DNA from: Gracilaria domingensis
Lineage: Eukaryota > Rhodophyta > Florideophyceae > Gracilariales > Gracilariaceae
Direction of reading: 5' to 3'
NCBI GenBank assembly: GCA_022539475.1
Contig: VCMS01000077.1
Span: forward strand, 62,001 to 126,000
DNA: 64,000 nucleotides
The notes under the pieces are model-generated. The model had not been told where the DNA came from, searched no databases, and worked only from the letters and a program-made list of their open reading frames with translations. A program made the translations under genes and the position numbers. This document shows positions 1 through 10,779 of the stretch, piece by piece. Numbering within the stretch: the stretch's first letter is position 1; every line of letters begins with the position of its first letter.

Positions 1-1990
1 CAGCTAGATTGTTGGGGCAAGCATTATAGACGCTGGGGCTCCTTAGCAAGCACAACCCCACGCGATACGAGTAATAAGCGTAACAAGCTCATAATAAAGA
101 AGAAGAAAGAGTGTAAAATAGTGGCGCTGCCATAAAGAAGTGTTCTGCGAACATTCATGGCCACTTGCCTGTTTGCGGTTCTGATTTGTTTCATGGCGCT
201 TCATTATTGTTCCAACATGCATGGAACAACGCCAAACATGTAGTGCGGTGCTCACACATCTTACGTACACTTCGTTTTCTGGTCGTCTTCCAATTTCGGG
301 TTGCGGCTCTCGCGGGTGTGTCGTGTACTTCCTGCTACTGCATCTTTCAGCATGCTCTTGCTACCGTCCAGTGCACAAATCATCCTCGGCGTTTCCTTTC
401 ACGCATTTGGAAGCGTTTGTCAGCTACGGGGTCCAAACAACTTCTTTATGCTTACACCTTTCGACCTTTGGCATGCATGATCATTGGACATCACCTCCTC
501 TGCTTCATGGCGGTCTGCTTCACTCGCTCTTAAAACTGACGCATCACATCTCACGTTTGTTTCACCAAGACCCGATATAGTTACATGCAAATGCTCTAAA
601 GAAAATCTGTGTTTCACGTTGGAGATATACATTTAACGAATGTATTGCGTGATAAGAGCGCCTTACAAGGCGAAAAATGCAGCGTTGTTCAGCAAAGGTG
701 CATGCATTAGTGAACTATCTCTGCCGCGGCTAAATTAGCATCTTTGGTAGTTTGAAACGGCGGCGACTTCGAGCTGGAGATGGAGATATACAAGGGTCGG
801 TGCCCTTGGTGGTTTCTACGAATATCTACTATAGTTGTTAAATTTCATAGTGTAGATTGAGATAGAATATTGGGCGCGCGGCTATTGGGCGACAAGGGAT
901 TAAAAAGATTCAAAAATTGGTGCTCGACACTCAATAGGGCTGCGAATATATGTGTATCAAACGTCGCTGAAGGGAACGGAAGGCACACCACCGTCTGAAT
1001 CTAAGGCTGCTTAAGCCGCTCAGGCCGTGGCGACTAAGATCGGATCGGAGCGAGTGATCAAGAGACAAGGTTTGGATACATATGACTCTGGAAGCAAACA
1101 TGCGACACTGGTTGGAGCTACGGACTTGGGTGGGGGCTGAGCGATGCGTCGAAGGAGCGAGGATCAACAGCTGAAGTCGTTTTGAAGAGGATCTGTTGTT
1201 GTATCGGCAGGAATGGAATAAAAGGACACATGTAAGGTTCATATGAGGCGGCTCCTTTCGCAAGTACACTGTGGATTGTTTGGGGGCATACAAAGCTATG
1301 AATAGGTCGAAACGAAATGGTGCAGAAGGAGGAGGGCAATGAGGCCAGTAGCAAAACACATCTGTTCGATTTGTCACTGCTTCGATAAACGTTGCTGCAG
1401 TGAATGGTAACATGGGTGTGAACAAGAGCCACATGCTGCAAGACAGTTTTCTTTGCACGGTTTTTGCTGGCGGTCTCCTAGCACTAAGAGAAGGGCAGGT
1501 TTGGAAAGAGAGAGGGCTCTGATGTAGAGGTGGCATTGTCGGTGGTACATACGGATGTACTAGCAAGGATGAGTGGTTGGAGCGATGACACGAGACGACA
1601 CAAGACGGCACGAGACGGTGGAGGGACAAGGGCGGAACGGCAGCAGCAACGGTGATGATGCTCTACTATGTGTATGCACATGATCATGGCTGCACGCTTG
1701 AGAGGTCTGCTTGCTGGTTTGTTTGTACAACAAAGCGTTTCTGTGTGATTTGCAGGGAAGGAGGGTGGCGTGCGACCGCACGCCAGATGGGCTCCGTACT
1801 GAGACAAAGGGGCTAGTGGCCGCAGACATTGTAAAGAAGAGAAGTTGAACGACGCCGGTGCTGTGAGAGGACGCTTCTGTTGGAGTTTGGCGGTTGAGCT
1901 GATGACGAGCGCGAGAGAGAAACGTTTAACGATGTGATTACGTGCTGCGCTCCGCGATTGATGCAGGTATGAAGCTGGGCGCTCTGCACT
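1..1990. other. Region without a convincing gene, upstream of the GARP factor
   Basis: Only short overlapping open frames are present on both strands, and none has recognisable protein character. The composition is mixed up to about 1,990 and then rises sharply in GC. The stretch probably holds the distal promoter and 5' leader of the transcription factor gene that follows. I see no RNA gene and no repeat that I can support. Confidence 0.5.
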
Positions 1991-2619
1991 ACGTGCATGC
2001 GCGGTGGTGATTGGGCGACATGGGGAGTATCGATTCGGGCGGTGTGGCACGATGAGGCACAGCGGCGAGCACGAGCACGACGGCGCGCGGCAGCGGCGGG
2101 GGGAGCCGCAGGCGGCGCCGAAAACGGCGGTGCGCGAAGGTACGGCGGCAGCCGACGCGCGCAGCCGGCGCTGCGCGGCGCCGCGCGGCGCAGCGCCGCG
2201 CGCCGCGCGCCGCATGGGGCGCGGCGCGGCGCCGCTGCGCACATGCAGCGCGCGCGCGGGGCGCATCGATACGGCCCGCCGGACCGCGCGTCGACGCGCG
2301 CCAATCAGCGCCGCGCGCCAAGATTCGACGCCAGGCACGACGCGCGGCTGGCAGCGCACTTGCGCGCGCGCCGTGCGCGCGCGCGCGCAGCCGCACACGG
2401 CGGGGCGCGCCGCCGCAGCGCCGTTTTTTCGCGCGCGCGCCGCGCGCCGCGCTGGGTCGGTGCGGGGGGGGGGGCGGAAGGGGCGGCCGCGGGCGGCGGC
2501 GCGCGCGCGCGCTGCTCGCCGCCGCCGCGGTCCGTGCCGCGACGACGCCCGCCGCGGTCCTGCCGTCGCGCGAGCCGGTCCGTGCTGTCGCCGTGGCGCG
2601 CGCCGCGCCGCCTGTGCAC

Positions 2620-2642
2620 ATGGCGCCCGATACCGACGACGA

Positions 2643-2680
<38 letters not shown>

Positions 2681-2988
2681 ACGACGACGACGACGACGAC
2701 GACGACGACCAGCTGCGCCTGCCGTTGGCCGAGCCGCTGGCGGCCGCGGCGCGCGCGGCCGCCGTCGACGGCGGCTTACCGCCCGTGCCGAACGACGCGT
2801 CGCTGCCCGACGAGTCGCTCGACTTTGACTTCTCCTGGTCCAACGCGCTGGACACCCTGCTCACCGACACCGACTACCTGCAGCTGCCGCCCGCGCCGCC
2901 GCCGCCGGAGCACGCGCCGTCGTCGCTGCCGCTCGCGCTGCCGGAGCTGCAGCCGCCGCCGCTGCAGCCGCCGCTGCAGCCGCCGCAA

Positions 2989-3028
<40 letters not shown>

Positions 3029-3050
3029 AGGAGCCGCCGGATCCGCCGGA

Positions 3051-3092
<42 letters not shown>

Positions 3093-5407
3093 CGCCGCCG
3101 CCGCCGCCGCCGCCGCCGCCTCCGCCGCCCAGCGCGCCGCCGTCCGCGTCGCGCCGCCGCCGCGCGCCCACGCCGCCACGCCCCTTCAAGCGCGCGCGGC
3201 CGAGGCCGCCCTCGCCGCCGAGCTCGCCCGTCAAGATCGCGCCGCGCAGGGGCGCCACCGCCGTGAAAGACGCGACGCAACGCCCGCCGCTCAAGTCGCC
3301 GCCCGCGCGCGCCGCGTCGCCGCCCGATCAGCTCATGCTCAGCACCTTTCCGTTTGCGCTGCAGCCGCCGGCGTCCGCGGCCTCCTCGGTTACGCCGTCC
3401 ACAGCGCCGCAGATTCTGTCCGTGCCGCCTTTGCCGCCGCAGTTGTATCCCCTGCAGTATCATCACGCCGCGCCGGTCGCGGTGCCGTCGTCGTCCGGCG
3501 CTGCCACTCCGCGCTCTACGGCTTCCACCAGTCGCCCCCTGTTGACGCCGTCGCCCGCCGCCGCCGCCGCCGCCGCCGCCACGCACACTTTTGTCCCGCC
3601 GTCCCCTGTGGCCGTTCCGTACGACGAGTTTACCGTCATGTCGTTCTTTCACATGGCGCAGCAGATGTATGCATCCGCGCTGGCCACGGGCGTTTATCCA
3701 CCGACGCCCCACGCGCTCGCCAACATGCGCGTGCCCAACGCGCCACACATGTCGCACGTACCCGCCATGACGCACATGTCTCCGTTCCCCGTCCCAATGC
3801 CGTCCGCCTCGCAGCCCCTTTCGCCCGCAGCGAGCGCGGGCGCCTTGCTGACGCCCGGCGCGTCCACGCGCGCGACGGACGCGGCGGCGGCGGCGGCGCG
3901 CACGGCGCCCATGACAGGTTTGACGGACGGTCATTCATCGCCTGCTGCCATGCGTGCCAATGTGGCCGCCGCGCCGTTGAGCGCGGCGGCGCCGGCGCAG
4001 GGCGCCTCGGCGTCGGCGAACATCCCTGGCGTGTGTGTGTTGCAGGATGGGCATCAGCGTACAGTTCCGCCTCTCGAGCCGGCGCGATTGGTGCCGCATC
4101 CGTTTTTGGGCAGGCTTCAACTGCAGTGCGACTCCAAGACGACCAGTACTCAGGCGTGCGCGTCGGCGACAGCGCTGGCGTCCAATTCGACGTCGAAAGC
4201 GACGGCCACGCCGACGCAGACGCTGCCGCAGACGCAGACGCAGACGCCGACGCCGACGCCAACAGCGACGGGGACGGGTGCGGTGTCTGCGTCGGCGGGC
4301 GGATGCTCGTCGACACGCTCTTCAGACAGTCGAACGAACAAAAAGCGACTGGTATGGACGCCGGAACTGCATGAACGGTTTGTAAGCGCGGTGAACTCGG
4401 TGGGTCTGATTCAAGCAGTGCCGAAGATTCTGGTGTCGATCATGAACGTGGAAGGACTGACGACGGAACATGTCAAGAGTCATTTACAAAAGTATCGCAA
4501 TTCGCTCAAGAAGGAGGCGGCGGATGAGGTGAGGGCCAAGACAACGTTTGTGGCGCCGGGGTGGCAGGTGGCCAGGGCAATGGAGAGCGCGCCGCAGCGG
4601 CGGCGCGTGGCGTTGGCGCTGACTGTGCCGAGGGGGATCGAGGGGGGTGCGGCTGGCGGTGGCGGCTCGCATCTGGGACGCTCTGCTGGCGTGGGGAAGA
4701 AGGCTGGGGCGACGGGGACTGCTACGACTGCTGGCAGCGCTGCTGGGACTGGAGGGACTGTGGGGGCTGCGGGGACTACCGCAGTTGCGGAGACAGTGGG
4801 GACGGGGACAGGGACGGGGACGGGGACGGGGACTGGAGGGGATCGACGGCGAACGGCAGCGACGGGCGGAGCAGGCGATGGCAGTGGTGCAGGCGATGGC
4901 AGTGGTGTTGGCAGTGGTGTTGGCAGTGGTGGCGGTGGTGGCGGTGGTGGCGGTGGTGGCAGCAGCAGCAGCGATGGTGGAAAGGGCGCGGACGACGCGG
5001 CGCAGAAGCAGGCGGTGAAGGAGGCTGAGCTGGAGGGCATCGAGGAGAAGATCCTGCAGCTGCAGCTGCGCGTGCAGAAGCTGCTGCACCGGTCGATCCG
5101 CATGCAGCGGCGCATGGAGCAGCGGCAGAGCCGCGCGGTGGTGGCGGAGGGCAGCGAGGCGGGCGACGGCGGCGGCGGAGGCGTCGGCAAGGCGGAGGGG
5201 GAAGGCGTCGGCAAGGCGGAGGGGGAGGGCAGCGGCAATGCGGACGGGGAAGGCGGCGGCGATGGGGACGAGAAGGGCGGCGGCGGCGGCGGCGGCGGCG
5301 GCGCGGCGGACGCGGAGATGCGGCAGCTGCTGGCCGAGCAGGTGGCGCTGCAGCGCGAGCTGGAGGCGCACCGCGCGCAGGTGGCCAGGCGCAAGCGCGC
5401 GCGCTGA
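2620..5407 (+). CDS. GARP (G2-like MYB) transcription factor with an apparent frame change in a CCG tract
   Basis: This is a DNA-binding transcription regulator of the plant/algal GARP family. The single MYB-like repeat lies at about 4,338-4,510. It begins KKRLVWTPELHERFVSAV and contains the family signature LTTEHVKSHLQKYR. A Gly/Thr-rich linker follows, then two coiled-coil stretches at about 5,020-5,120 and 5,305-5,400, and a basic end (ARRKRAR). I start at the ATG at 2620 (MAPDTDDE) because that frame encodes a Pro/Asp-rich acidic region with an activation-domain-like stretch (SLDFDFSWSNALDTLL). The GARP domain, however, lies in another frame. The two join near 3,090, where one extra C (cccgccg) sits inside a long CCG run. 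The alternative is to read only the downstream frame, which stays open up to 1,997, but there the N-terminus is an Arg/Ala-rich translation of GC-rich DNA with no protein character. Sequencing or assembly slippage in the repeat is the simplest explanation. Targets are unknown. Confidence 0.85.
2947..3125. repeat. CCG/CCGGAG microsatellite inside the GARP gene
   Basis: This is a trinucleotide-type array: CCGGAG units followed by a nearly pure CCG run, broken once by an extra C at about 3,091. It encodes Pro and Pro-Glu in the upstream frame and Pro again after the shift. Smaller arrays in the same gene include CCG plus GAC runs at 2,643-2,709 and GGGACG-type repeats at 4,799-4,835. Confidence 0.9.
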
Positions 5408-5648
5408 ATTACACTGTCGGACGCGACGCGCGCCGGCGCGCGCGCGCGCGCGCCTCTTTTGAATTTCGAGCCAATTTGGCGCGCAAGTCGCGCGCGCGAC
5501 TCAAAGCGCTCGCGTGCCGCGGGCGCCGCCCGTTGCCGCCTCCGCCTCGCCTCCGCCTCTCTGTCGCGCGCGCGGGCTGTCCTTCGCTACGCGTCCGGCT
5601 GGTTGTACTACGCGTCTGTCCCGCTGCCGCTGCCGCTCGCGCTCCCCC

Positions 5649-5651
5649 CCC

Positions 5652-5694
<43 letters not shown>

Positions 5695-5695
5695 C
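5649..5695. repeat. GCC microsatellite in the Hc1-like gene leader
   Basis: A run of about fifteen GCC units lies about 90 bp before the ATG of the Hc1-like gene and is followed by C-rich tracts. It is probably in the 5' leader. The frame is open through it, but the translation is low-complexity. Confidence 0.8.
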
Positions 5696-5786
5696 GCCCC
5701 TCCCCCTCCTGGCCCCCTCCCCCCCGCCGCCCCGCCCCCGCACGCCGAGCGACCAAGTCCCCCCCCCCGCTGCAACGCGCTTCGCC

Positions 5787-6065
5787 ATGGACAAGTACGG
5801 CGAGCTGGCTCGCTGCGTGGAGAACATTGAACGAGATGCGAGCAAATTCTTCGTCAACGGCAATAAGGCCGCCGGCACCAGGGCCCGCAAGCATTTACAG
5901 GAGCTCAAACAGCTGGCGCAGGACCTGCGCGTCCTCATCCAGGACACCAAGAACGAGAAGACCCGGCAGGCGCAGGCGCTCAAGCCAGAACTGCATCCTC
6001 ACGACGCGCACGTTGACGCGCAACATGCGTACGAAGAAACACCACACCCGCAAGTAGGCTTTTGA
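5787..6065 (+). CDS. Hc1-like histone H1 family DNA-binding protein
   Basis: This is a 92-residue basic protein. Its N-terminal two thirds follow the Hc1/histone-H1-like pattern known from chlamydiae and several bacteria and algae: MDKYGELARCVENIERDA, then GNKAAGTRARKHLQELKQLA, then a charged helix. Family members bind DNA and compact chromatin. I chose the ATG at 5787 because the homologous region begins exactly there and its context (cttcgccATGg) is good, while the upstream open frame is only C-rich leader. The C-terminal tail (HPHDAHVDAQHAYEE) is His/Asp-rich rather than Lys/Ala-rich, which is unusual for the family. The stop lies 17 bp from the stop of the convergent NOL10 gene. The plus-strand AATAAA at about 6,114, which probably serves this mRNA, is inside the NOL10 coding end. 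Confidence 0.75.
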   Translation: MDKYGELARCVENIERDASKFFVNGNKAAGTRARKHLQELKQLAQDLRVLIQDTKNEKTRQAQALKPELHPHDAHVDAQHAYEETPHPQVGF

Positions 6066-6082
6066 TCATGTGTTTATATTAC

Positions 6083-8119
6083 TTACTGCAACGTGCGCTC
6101 TTCCATGCCTCTCAATAAAACCCCTCTCTTCGTTCGTCTTGTTGTTTGTGTTGCCACGCGCGCGCCCAGGCTCACCTGCTCGCGAATCTTCCTGCCGGCC
6201 GAGCTGCTGCGCTTGCTGCGCTTGCTCACGCCCTTGTGCCCGCTCACCTCCCCCGCTGCGCCGATCTCGTACATCTTCGGTCCGCGTGTGGAGCCTCGCC
6301 GTCTCTTCGAGCTGCCAGTTGTCTCTTCGTCTGCCTCCTGCTCCTGCTCTTCCGGCTCTTCCTGCTCTTCCTCATCCTCGCTCCACAGCTGCCCGCCTTG
6401 TTCTGCCCCATCCTCCACCAGGTCAAACTGTTCCAGATACTCCTCGTCAGAATCGCTTTCGTCCTCCTTCTCCTGCTCCTCTCTCGCCCTGCCGCCGTGC
6501 CGCAGTCCAGACGGGTTGAGGAACTGGAATCGCTCCGCCTCCTCATCCACCGCATAGTCCTTGTTGCTGAACATGGCCTTGAAGCGCTCGTCCTCCAGCA
6601 CAGACCGTCTGCGTTCCGCCTTCTTCCCGCTGCGCTGCGCCCACAACGATTCCACCACCGCTTGGTTCACCTCCACCTTCTTCGCCCTCTTCGTCTTCAC
6701 CTTGCTGATTCGGTTCTGTCGTTCCGCCTCCACCTTCTCTCTCGCCTTCTCCTTTCGATACCTCTCGTACGCGAACGGTTCAGACACCTCTATCGCCCTT
6801 CTGTACAGTTTCTGATGCACAAAGTATCCATGCATGTACGGCTTGAGCAGTTCCGTGCCAATCAGGTGACCCAACCCTACGCCTTCCACTTCGTCGTGCG
6901 CCACAAACTTGTAGTTCTCGTACACTTCTTCCACGTCGCCGCCGTCCAGAGTGGAGCCCTCCCTCACGTCCCGCCCGTCTTCCAGTTCTTCCGTGAACGT
7001 GTCGAGGAACGCGCACCACTTTGGCGCCGTGCCCAGCGCCGGCATGTAGTACGTCTTCACGCGTTGCGTCTCCAACGCCGTGCACATCACGCCGGAGCCG
7101 CCTATGACGCAAACGTGGTTCACGTCTGAATCCGGTTCGATCGCCACCATGTTCATGCCATTCTTCCTGTTCCACACCTTCACACTTCGTGCATCTGCCG
7201 TCACGCAATGCTTCCCGTCTTCATGCAGTCGTATGCTGTGAACGGGTAGCCCATTTCCCTGGTCTCTCACCAATGTAGGCCGTGGTGAGCGCAAGTCAAA
7301 CAGCAAAGTGTAGCCGGTGCTGCACCCAACGGCGAACGAAACACCGTCGGATTCATCAAATCGAACGCTTGTAATCTGCAAATCGTCTCCTTCATATGGC
7401 TCATGCTGTCGAAGAGCAGCGGCCACGTCCAGCGTGCCGCTCGGTTTTTGTGTCAGTCCTACAGTCCGAGAATCCCAGATGTCGAGCAATCCGCTTTCAC
7501 CGCCGAATGCAAGCAGAGCGTTCACGGGGTTTATGCCACATACGTTGTTGCCGCCATTTGCACCAGAGACTGTGCGTATTGGTGCTAGAAAGCGCCCTTG
7601 CTCCAGGTTCAATCGCCATACATCGGCACCGTCGCCGCACACAAAAAGATCGCAGCTTCCTTTATGCAACATCAAATCGCGACCAAAACGCGGAACGCGC
7701 GTCTTGTAGTGGCTGCCAAACGGTGATTGCAAGTCAATGTATCTGTCAGACGTCAAAAGCGCAAACTTTCGCCAGTCTGATTCAAGGATTTGAAAGTCCA
7801 CAATGTCCGTGTTAACATGGCGCTTGAACTTGAGCGATAGCTCCTCTGTGTCGTATATATGAATCTGGGGAGGATAGGTTCCAGAAGCAAAAATGTATCT
7901 TCCATCTGCCGAGACCTTGATTCGTTGAGAAACTGTCGGGAACGCAAAGTCCTGAATAAGATCAGTGTTGGTGTCCTGCAGTTCGAGCTTCCGACGAGCC
8001 CTCTTCTGTGCGGCCGTGGCGCGAGCACCTATCGAAAGATTTGCCTGCAACGATATTGCTCGCCGACCGGATACGTCATAGACTTTGGCGTCGTACGCTC
8101 CTGGAGCGCGACGCACCAT
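6083..8119 (-). CDS. NOL10: NOL10/Enp2 nucleolar WD40 protein (small-subunit processome)
   Basis: This 678-residue protein matches NOL10/Enp2 in length (human 688, yeast 707). Enp2 is a nucleolar factor needed for 18S rRNA maturation in the SSU processome. Residues 1 to about 390 form degenerate WD40 blades, starting with the family N-terminus (VYDVSGRRAISL) and including YIFASGTYPPQIHIYDTEEL. At about 506-536 is the NUC153 motif (LEDERFKAMFSNKDYAVDEE). The C-terminus is acidic and then Lys/Arg-rich. Near the 3' end a strong donor (CAG/GTGAGC at about 6,170-6,175) and an acceptor (TTGCAG just before the stop) flank the last 27 codons. A spliced form ending at ...RKIREQ is therefore possible. 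The gene is divergent from the desulfhydrase gene and convergent with the Hc1-like gene. Confidence 0.93.
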   Translation of the reverse strand: MVRRAPGAYDAKVYDVSGRRAISLQANLSIGARATAAQKRARRKLELQDTNTDLIQDFAFPTVSQRIKVSADGRYIFASGTYPPQIHIYDTEELSLKFKRHVNTDIVDFQILESDWRKFALLTSDRYIDLQSPFGSHYKTRVPRFGRDLMLHKGSCDLFVCGDGADVWRLNLEQGRFLAPIRTVSGANGGNNVCGINPVNALLAFGGESGLLDIWDSRTVGLTQKPSGTLDVAAALRQHEPYEGDDLQITSVRFDESDGVSFAVGCSTGYTLLFDLRSPRPTLVRDQGNGLPVHSIRLHEDGKHCVTADARSVKVWNRKNGMNMVAIEPDSDVNHVCVIGGSGVMCTALETQRVKTYYMPALGTAPKWCAFLDTFTEELEDGRDVREGSTLDGGDVEEVYENYKFVAHDEVEGVGLGHLIGTELLKPYMHGYFVHQKLYRRAIEVSEPFAYERYRKEKAREKVEAERQNRISKVKTKRAKKVEVNQAVVESLWAQRSGKKAERRRSVLEDERFKAMFSNKDYAVDEEAERFQFLNPSGLRHGGRAREEQEKEDESDSDEEYLEQFDLVEDGAEQGGQLWSEDEEEQEEPEEQEQEADEETTGSSKRRRGSTRGPKMYEIGAAGEVSGHKGVSKRSKRSSSAGRKIREQVSLGARVATQTTRRTKRGVLLRGMEERTLQ

Positions 8120-8682
8120 GATCGTGCTTAGCGGAGTCTAGACCCCTTTCAACGCCTTCGTTCTCTAGACGAAAATCACTGAAGATACGCGCGCAGTCCG
8201 AGACGGAGGAGGGTAAGGCCAGGATACCACAAGCAAGGAATGGAGCAGTTGCGAGACTCTCGCGTAGATACGCCGTCGCGTCATTCATGCCAATGATGGC
8301 AAGCACCACAGAAGAGCTTTTTGTCGTTATTTTTGAGCGTCCTTGCTGTACCGGGATGCTCAAGAAGTTGTTCAACCTCCAGGCTCTCCTTGTTCGCTCT
8401 CAGCGATGGCAAGTGCGCGGCATTCTTCCACACACGGGATGTCTCTCTGAGTGTAAACGTTCGCAGGGAGACTCTCACTAGTGTCACCTGCATATTTGCG
8501 CGGGACTTGACCGAGGCGGAACAAGCCCGTCCCGGAACGTGAGAGCAACACCAGTCTCACGACTGCTTTTTTGTACCTCTAGGGAATACCTCTGCGTACG
8601 AGCACTCGATGTTCGAGTGATGTACGTAGCTTTCGTCGGCCCACAGACACCTGCATTTATTCAAAACGCTGTTCAAGCCACC
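8120..8682. promoter_or_regulatory. Shared promoter region of NOL10 and D-cysteine desulfhydrase
   Basis: A 563-bp divergent intergenic region lies between the two start codons. Open frames within it look like noise. The desulfhydrase frame stays open back to 8,539, so part of it may encode a targeting extension. No TATA box is obvious to me. Confidence 0.5.
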
Positions 8683-9783
8683 ATGAGTTTCGCAAGATCA
8701 TCATCGCCATCACCATACAAGCCGCCACAGTTTGCGGAGAGAATCGCACATCTTGCCCCAAAGACCAAGTTGAATCTGGCTATGCGTCCCACACCAATAC
8801 ATAACTGGGAACTTCACAAAGCCGTTCCCGACCTCCCCGAAGACATTCAGTTTTATATCAAACGTGATGATATGACAGGATGTGGTGCCTCTGGCAACAA
8901 GATTCGGAAGCTTGAGTTCCTTGTTGCAGACGCTCTGTCCAAGAAATGCGATACTTTAATCACTGCTGGTGGAGTGCAATCTAACCATGCTCGTGCCACT
9001 GCTGTTGTGGCAAAAGAGCTCGGGCTAGACGCCCATGTGTTTCTGCGAACGAGAGAGCATGAGTATCCGGAGAAGCTCGGGGCAAAGGGAAACGTCTTAT
9101 TTCACAACATGCTCGGCGTACAGATGCACCTCGTTCGCCCCGTCTCCTATCTTGCGGGCTTATTGCCAAAGATGAAGCAGCTGCAAGAAAGGCTTTCTCA
9201 CGAAGAGCACCGCGCATATTTGATTGGCATTGGCGGCTCCAATGAAATCGGGGTATGGGGCTATATTGAGGCTTTCAATGAACTTCTATCACAGGGAATC
9301 GAAGGTGAGATAACAGATGTGGTTGTCCCTGTGGGTTCGGGAGGGACAGCAAGTGGCCTTGCAATTGGAAACTATCTTGCGGGGCTCCCATTTCGAGTTC
9401 ATGCCGTCACCGTGTGTGACACTCCGGCCTACTTCTATGGGCATCTGAACGAGATGCTTGATAAACTGCAACTCTCCCAGGAGGTGGACGCAGAGCAGAT
9501 TCTTAATATATTCGAGGCAAAAGGATTAGGATATGCTCGGAGCACAGACGAAGAGATAGAGATGGGCTTACAGATATCACGCGGCACAGGAATAATGCTT
9601 GACCCTGTTTATACTTTGAAAGCAATTTACGGATTGATGCGCGAGCTGAGGAAGACCGGGAACGATATATTTAAGCAGGATTCGAAGATATTGTTTGTAC
9701 ACACGGGAGGCACGTTTAGCCTATTTGATGGACGGATCGAACCGTATCTTGACAACAAACTTGCTCAAACATGGACCTCGTAG
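8683..9783 (+). CDS. D-cysteine desulfhydrase / ACC deaminase family PLP enzyme
   Basis: This is a fold-type II pyridoxal-phosphate enzyme of the ACC deaminase/D-cysteine desulfhydrase family. In plants these act as D-cysteine desulfhydrases, releasing pyruvate, H2S and ammonia. The PLP lysine lies in SGNKIRKLEFL (residue 73 counted from 8683). It is followed by the substrate-contact segment TAGGVQSNHARATA and a glycine-rich phosphate loop (VGSGGTASGLAIG). Near the C-terminus is LFVHTGGTFSLF. From the ATG at 8683 (context gccaccATGa, close to an ideal eukaryotic start) the protein is 366 residues, about family length. The frame is open to an ATG at 8539, which would add 48 Arg- and Ser-containing residues resembling a mitochondrial targeting peptide, so a second start is plausible. 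Sequence alone cannot separate D-cysteine desulfhydrase from ACC deaminase activity. Confidence 0.92.
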   Translation: MSFARSSSPSPYKPPQFAERIAHLAPKTKLNLAMRPTPIHNWELHKAVPDLPEDIQFYIKRDDMTGCGASGNKIRKLEFLVADALSKKCDTLITAGGVQSNHARATAVVAKELGLDAHVFLRTREHEYPEKLGAKGNVLFHNMLGVQMHLVRPVSYLAGLLPKMKQLQERLSHEEHRAYLIGIGGSNEIGVWGYIEAFNELLSQGIEGEITDVVVPVGSGGTASGLAIGNYLAGLPFRVHAVTVCDTPAYFYGHLNEMLDKLQLSQEVDAEQILNIFEAKGLGYARSTDEEIEMGLQISRGTGIMLDPVYTLKAIYGLMRELRKTGNDIFKQDSKILFVHTGGTFSLFDGRIEPYLDNKLAQTWTS

Positions 9784-9925
9784 CTCAACAGCTTTCGCCC
9801 AGTAGAGCTATTAAGAACGATTATCTGTGATACTTTGCCCATGGTTTATCGGCATCTCTAAGTAATGGTATGGTCTGTCATAGGCTATGACTATGACTCA
9901 TAGCAGACGTAGTGTCATGGACAAG

Positions 9926-9980
9926 CATCACGATTAGGGTTGCTAAAGCACGGAAAGCTTTTCTGCCCCTAGTCGTGATG
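9926..9980. other. 14-bp stem-loop downstream of the desulfhydrase gene
   Basis: The arms 9,926-9,939 (CATCACGATTAGGG) and 9,967-9,980 (CCCTAGTCGTGATG) pair along all 14 positions, with one G-T wobble and a 27-base loop. It lies about 145 bp after the stop codon. It could be a 3' UTR structure or part of a small RNA. It does not match a tRNA or a spliceosomal RNA I know. Confidence 0.5.
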
Positions 9981-10771
9981 GCTGACGTCGGATCCCATGA
10001 GACTGTACGTCAGGCAATGTTACGCTGCTAACGTGATGTCATGCGGCGCTACAAGGGCACACAGGAGTAATTTCGATGTCGTCTCTCTAGCCGTGCATGT
10101 GCGTCTGTCTGATAAGGTTAGAAGGTGAATCAAATTTTCGGGTACAAACAAGATGGGGTTGGGAAGGTAAAGAGGGTTGAGTGCTATTCGTAAATTTCTC
10201 ATATGCCTGTGACTGTGACAGTTGCGACAATGTAGCGCAGAAGAATATTTGCTCGTCGTTCTCGATCGGTGGGTACATGCCCCGTGAGAGAGGTACAACG
10301 GTAAGACCCGTTACCTCTGTATCCATGTCCCTCCTCCCCTGTTGACTGCTCCGACGTGGGTGTGTAACAGTGTAAGAATTACACCAGACCCGATTCCAGA
10401 TGCACTTCATGGCGTTCGCGGCACAGAGTGTGAAGCAGAATTTTGGTCGCGAAGATCATTTACCTTTCGTCAACTCTACCCATCATGGTGTACCAACGGT
10501 AAGGATACCATGACGACACCTTTGTCAAGGCAGTAGATTAATTGTCTTATTTGCCCTGTTCTTTGAGCTGCTCCACTCCAACGGCACAGATGTTACAGCC
10601 GAATCGGCGTTGTCGATACAGTGCAAGTGGGGACTGTGAACCGTTTGCTCTGTATGTAATCTTCAATAGTTAAAACCGTCATGCAAGCGGATTCAGCTGT
10701 TTCTCCGGTAGATCTACGTGCAGCCGTGACGTGGCATATGTCAGATGATCTGTCCGCCTGTGTCTAGGACG

Positions 10772-10779
10772 TATAAATA
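10772..10779 (+). promoter_or_regulatory. Orphan TATA box (TATAAATA)
   Basis: A full-consensus TATA element is followed about 30 bp later by ordinary sequence with no substantial plus-strand ORF. Transcription from here would run into the 3' end of SPT20 in antisense. Confidence 0.35.

Noticed and set aside
1997-2619. Upstream part of the longest frame leading into the GARP domain
   Set aside because: It reads as Arg/Ala from extremely GC-rich DNA, is open in several frames at once, and does not connect in frame to the credible acidic N-terminus at 2,620.
1484-2870. Long minus-strand frames opposite the GARP gene leader
   Set aside because: Arg/Ala/Pro translations of GC-rich sequence, overlapping each other and the real gene, with no domain.
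4799-4980. GGGACG and GGTGGC repeats as a possible CRISPR or satellite
   Set aside because: They are in-frame coding microsatellites of the GARP protein linker (Gly/Thr) and lack spacers.
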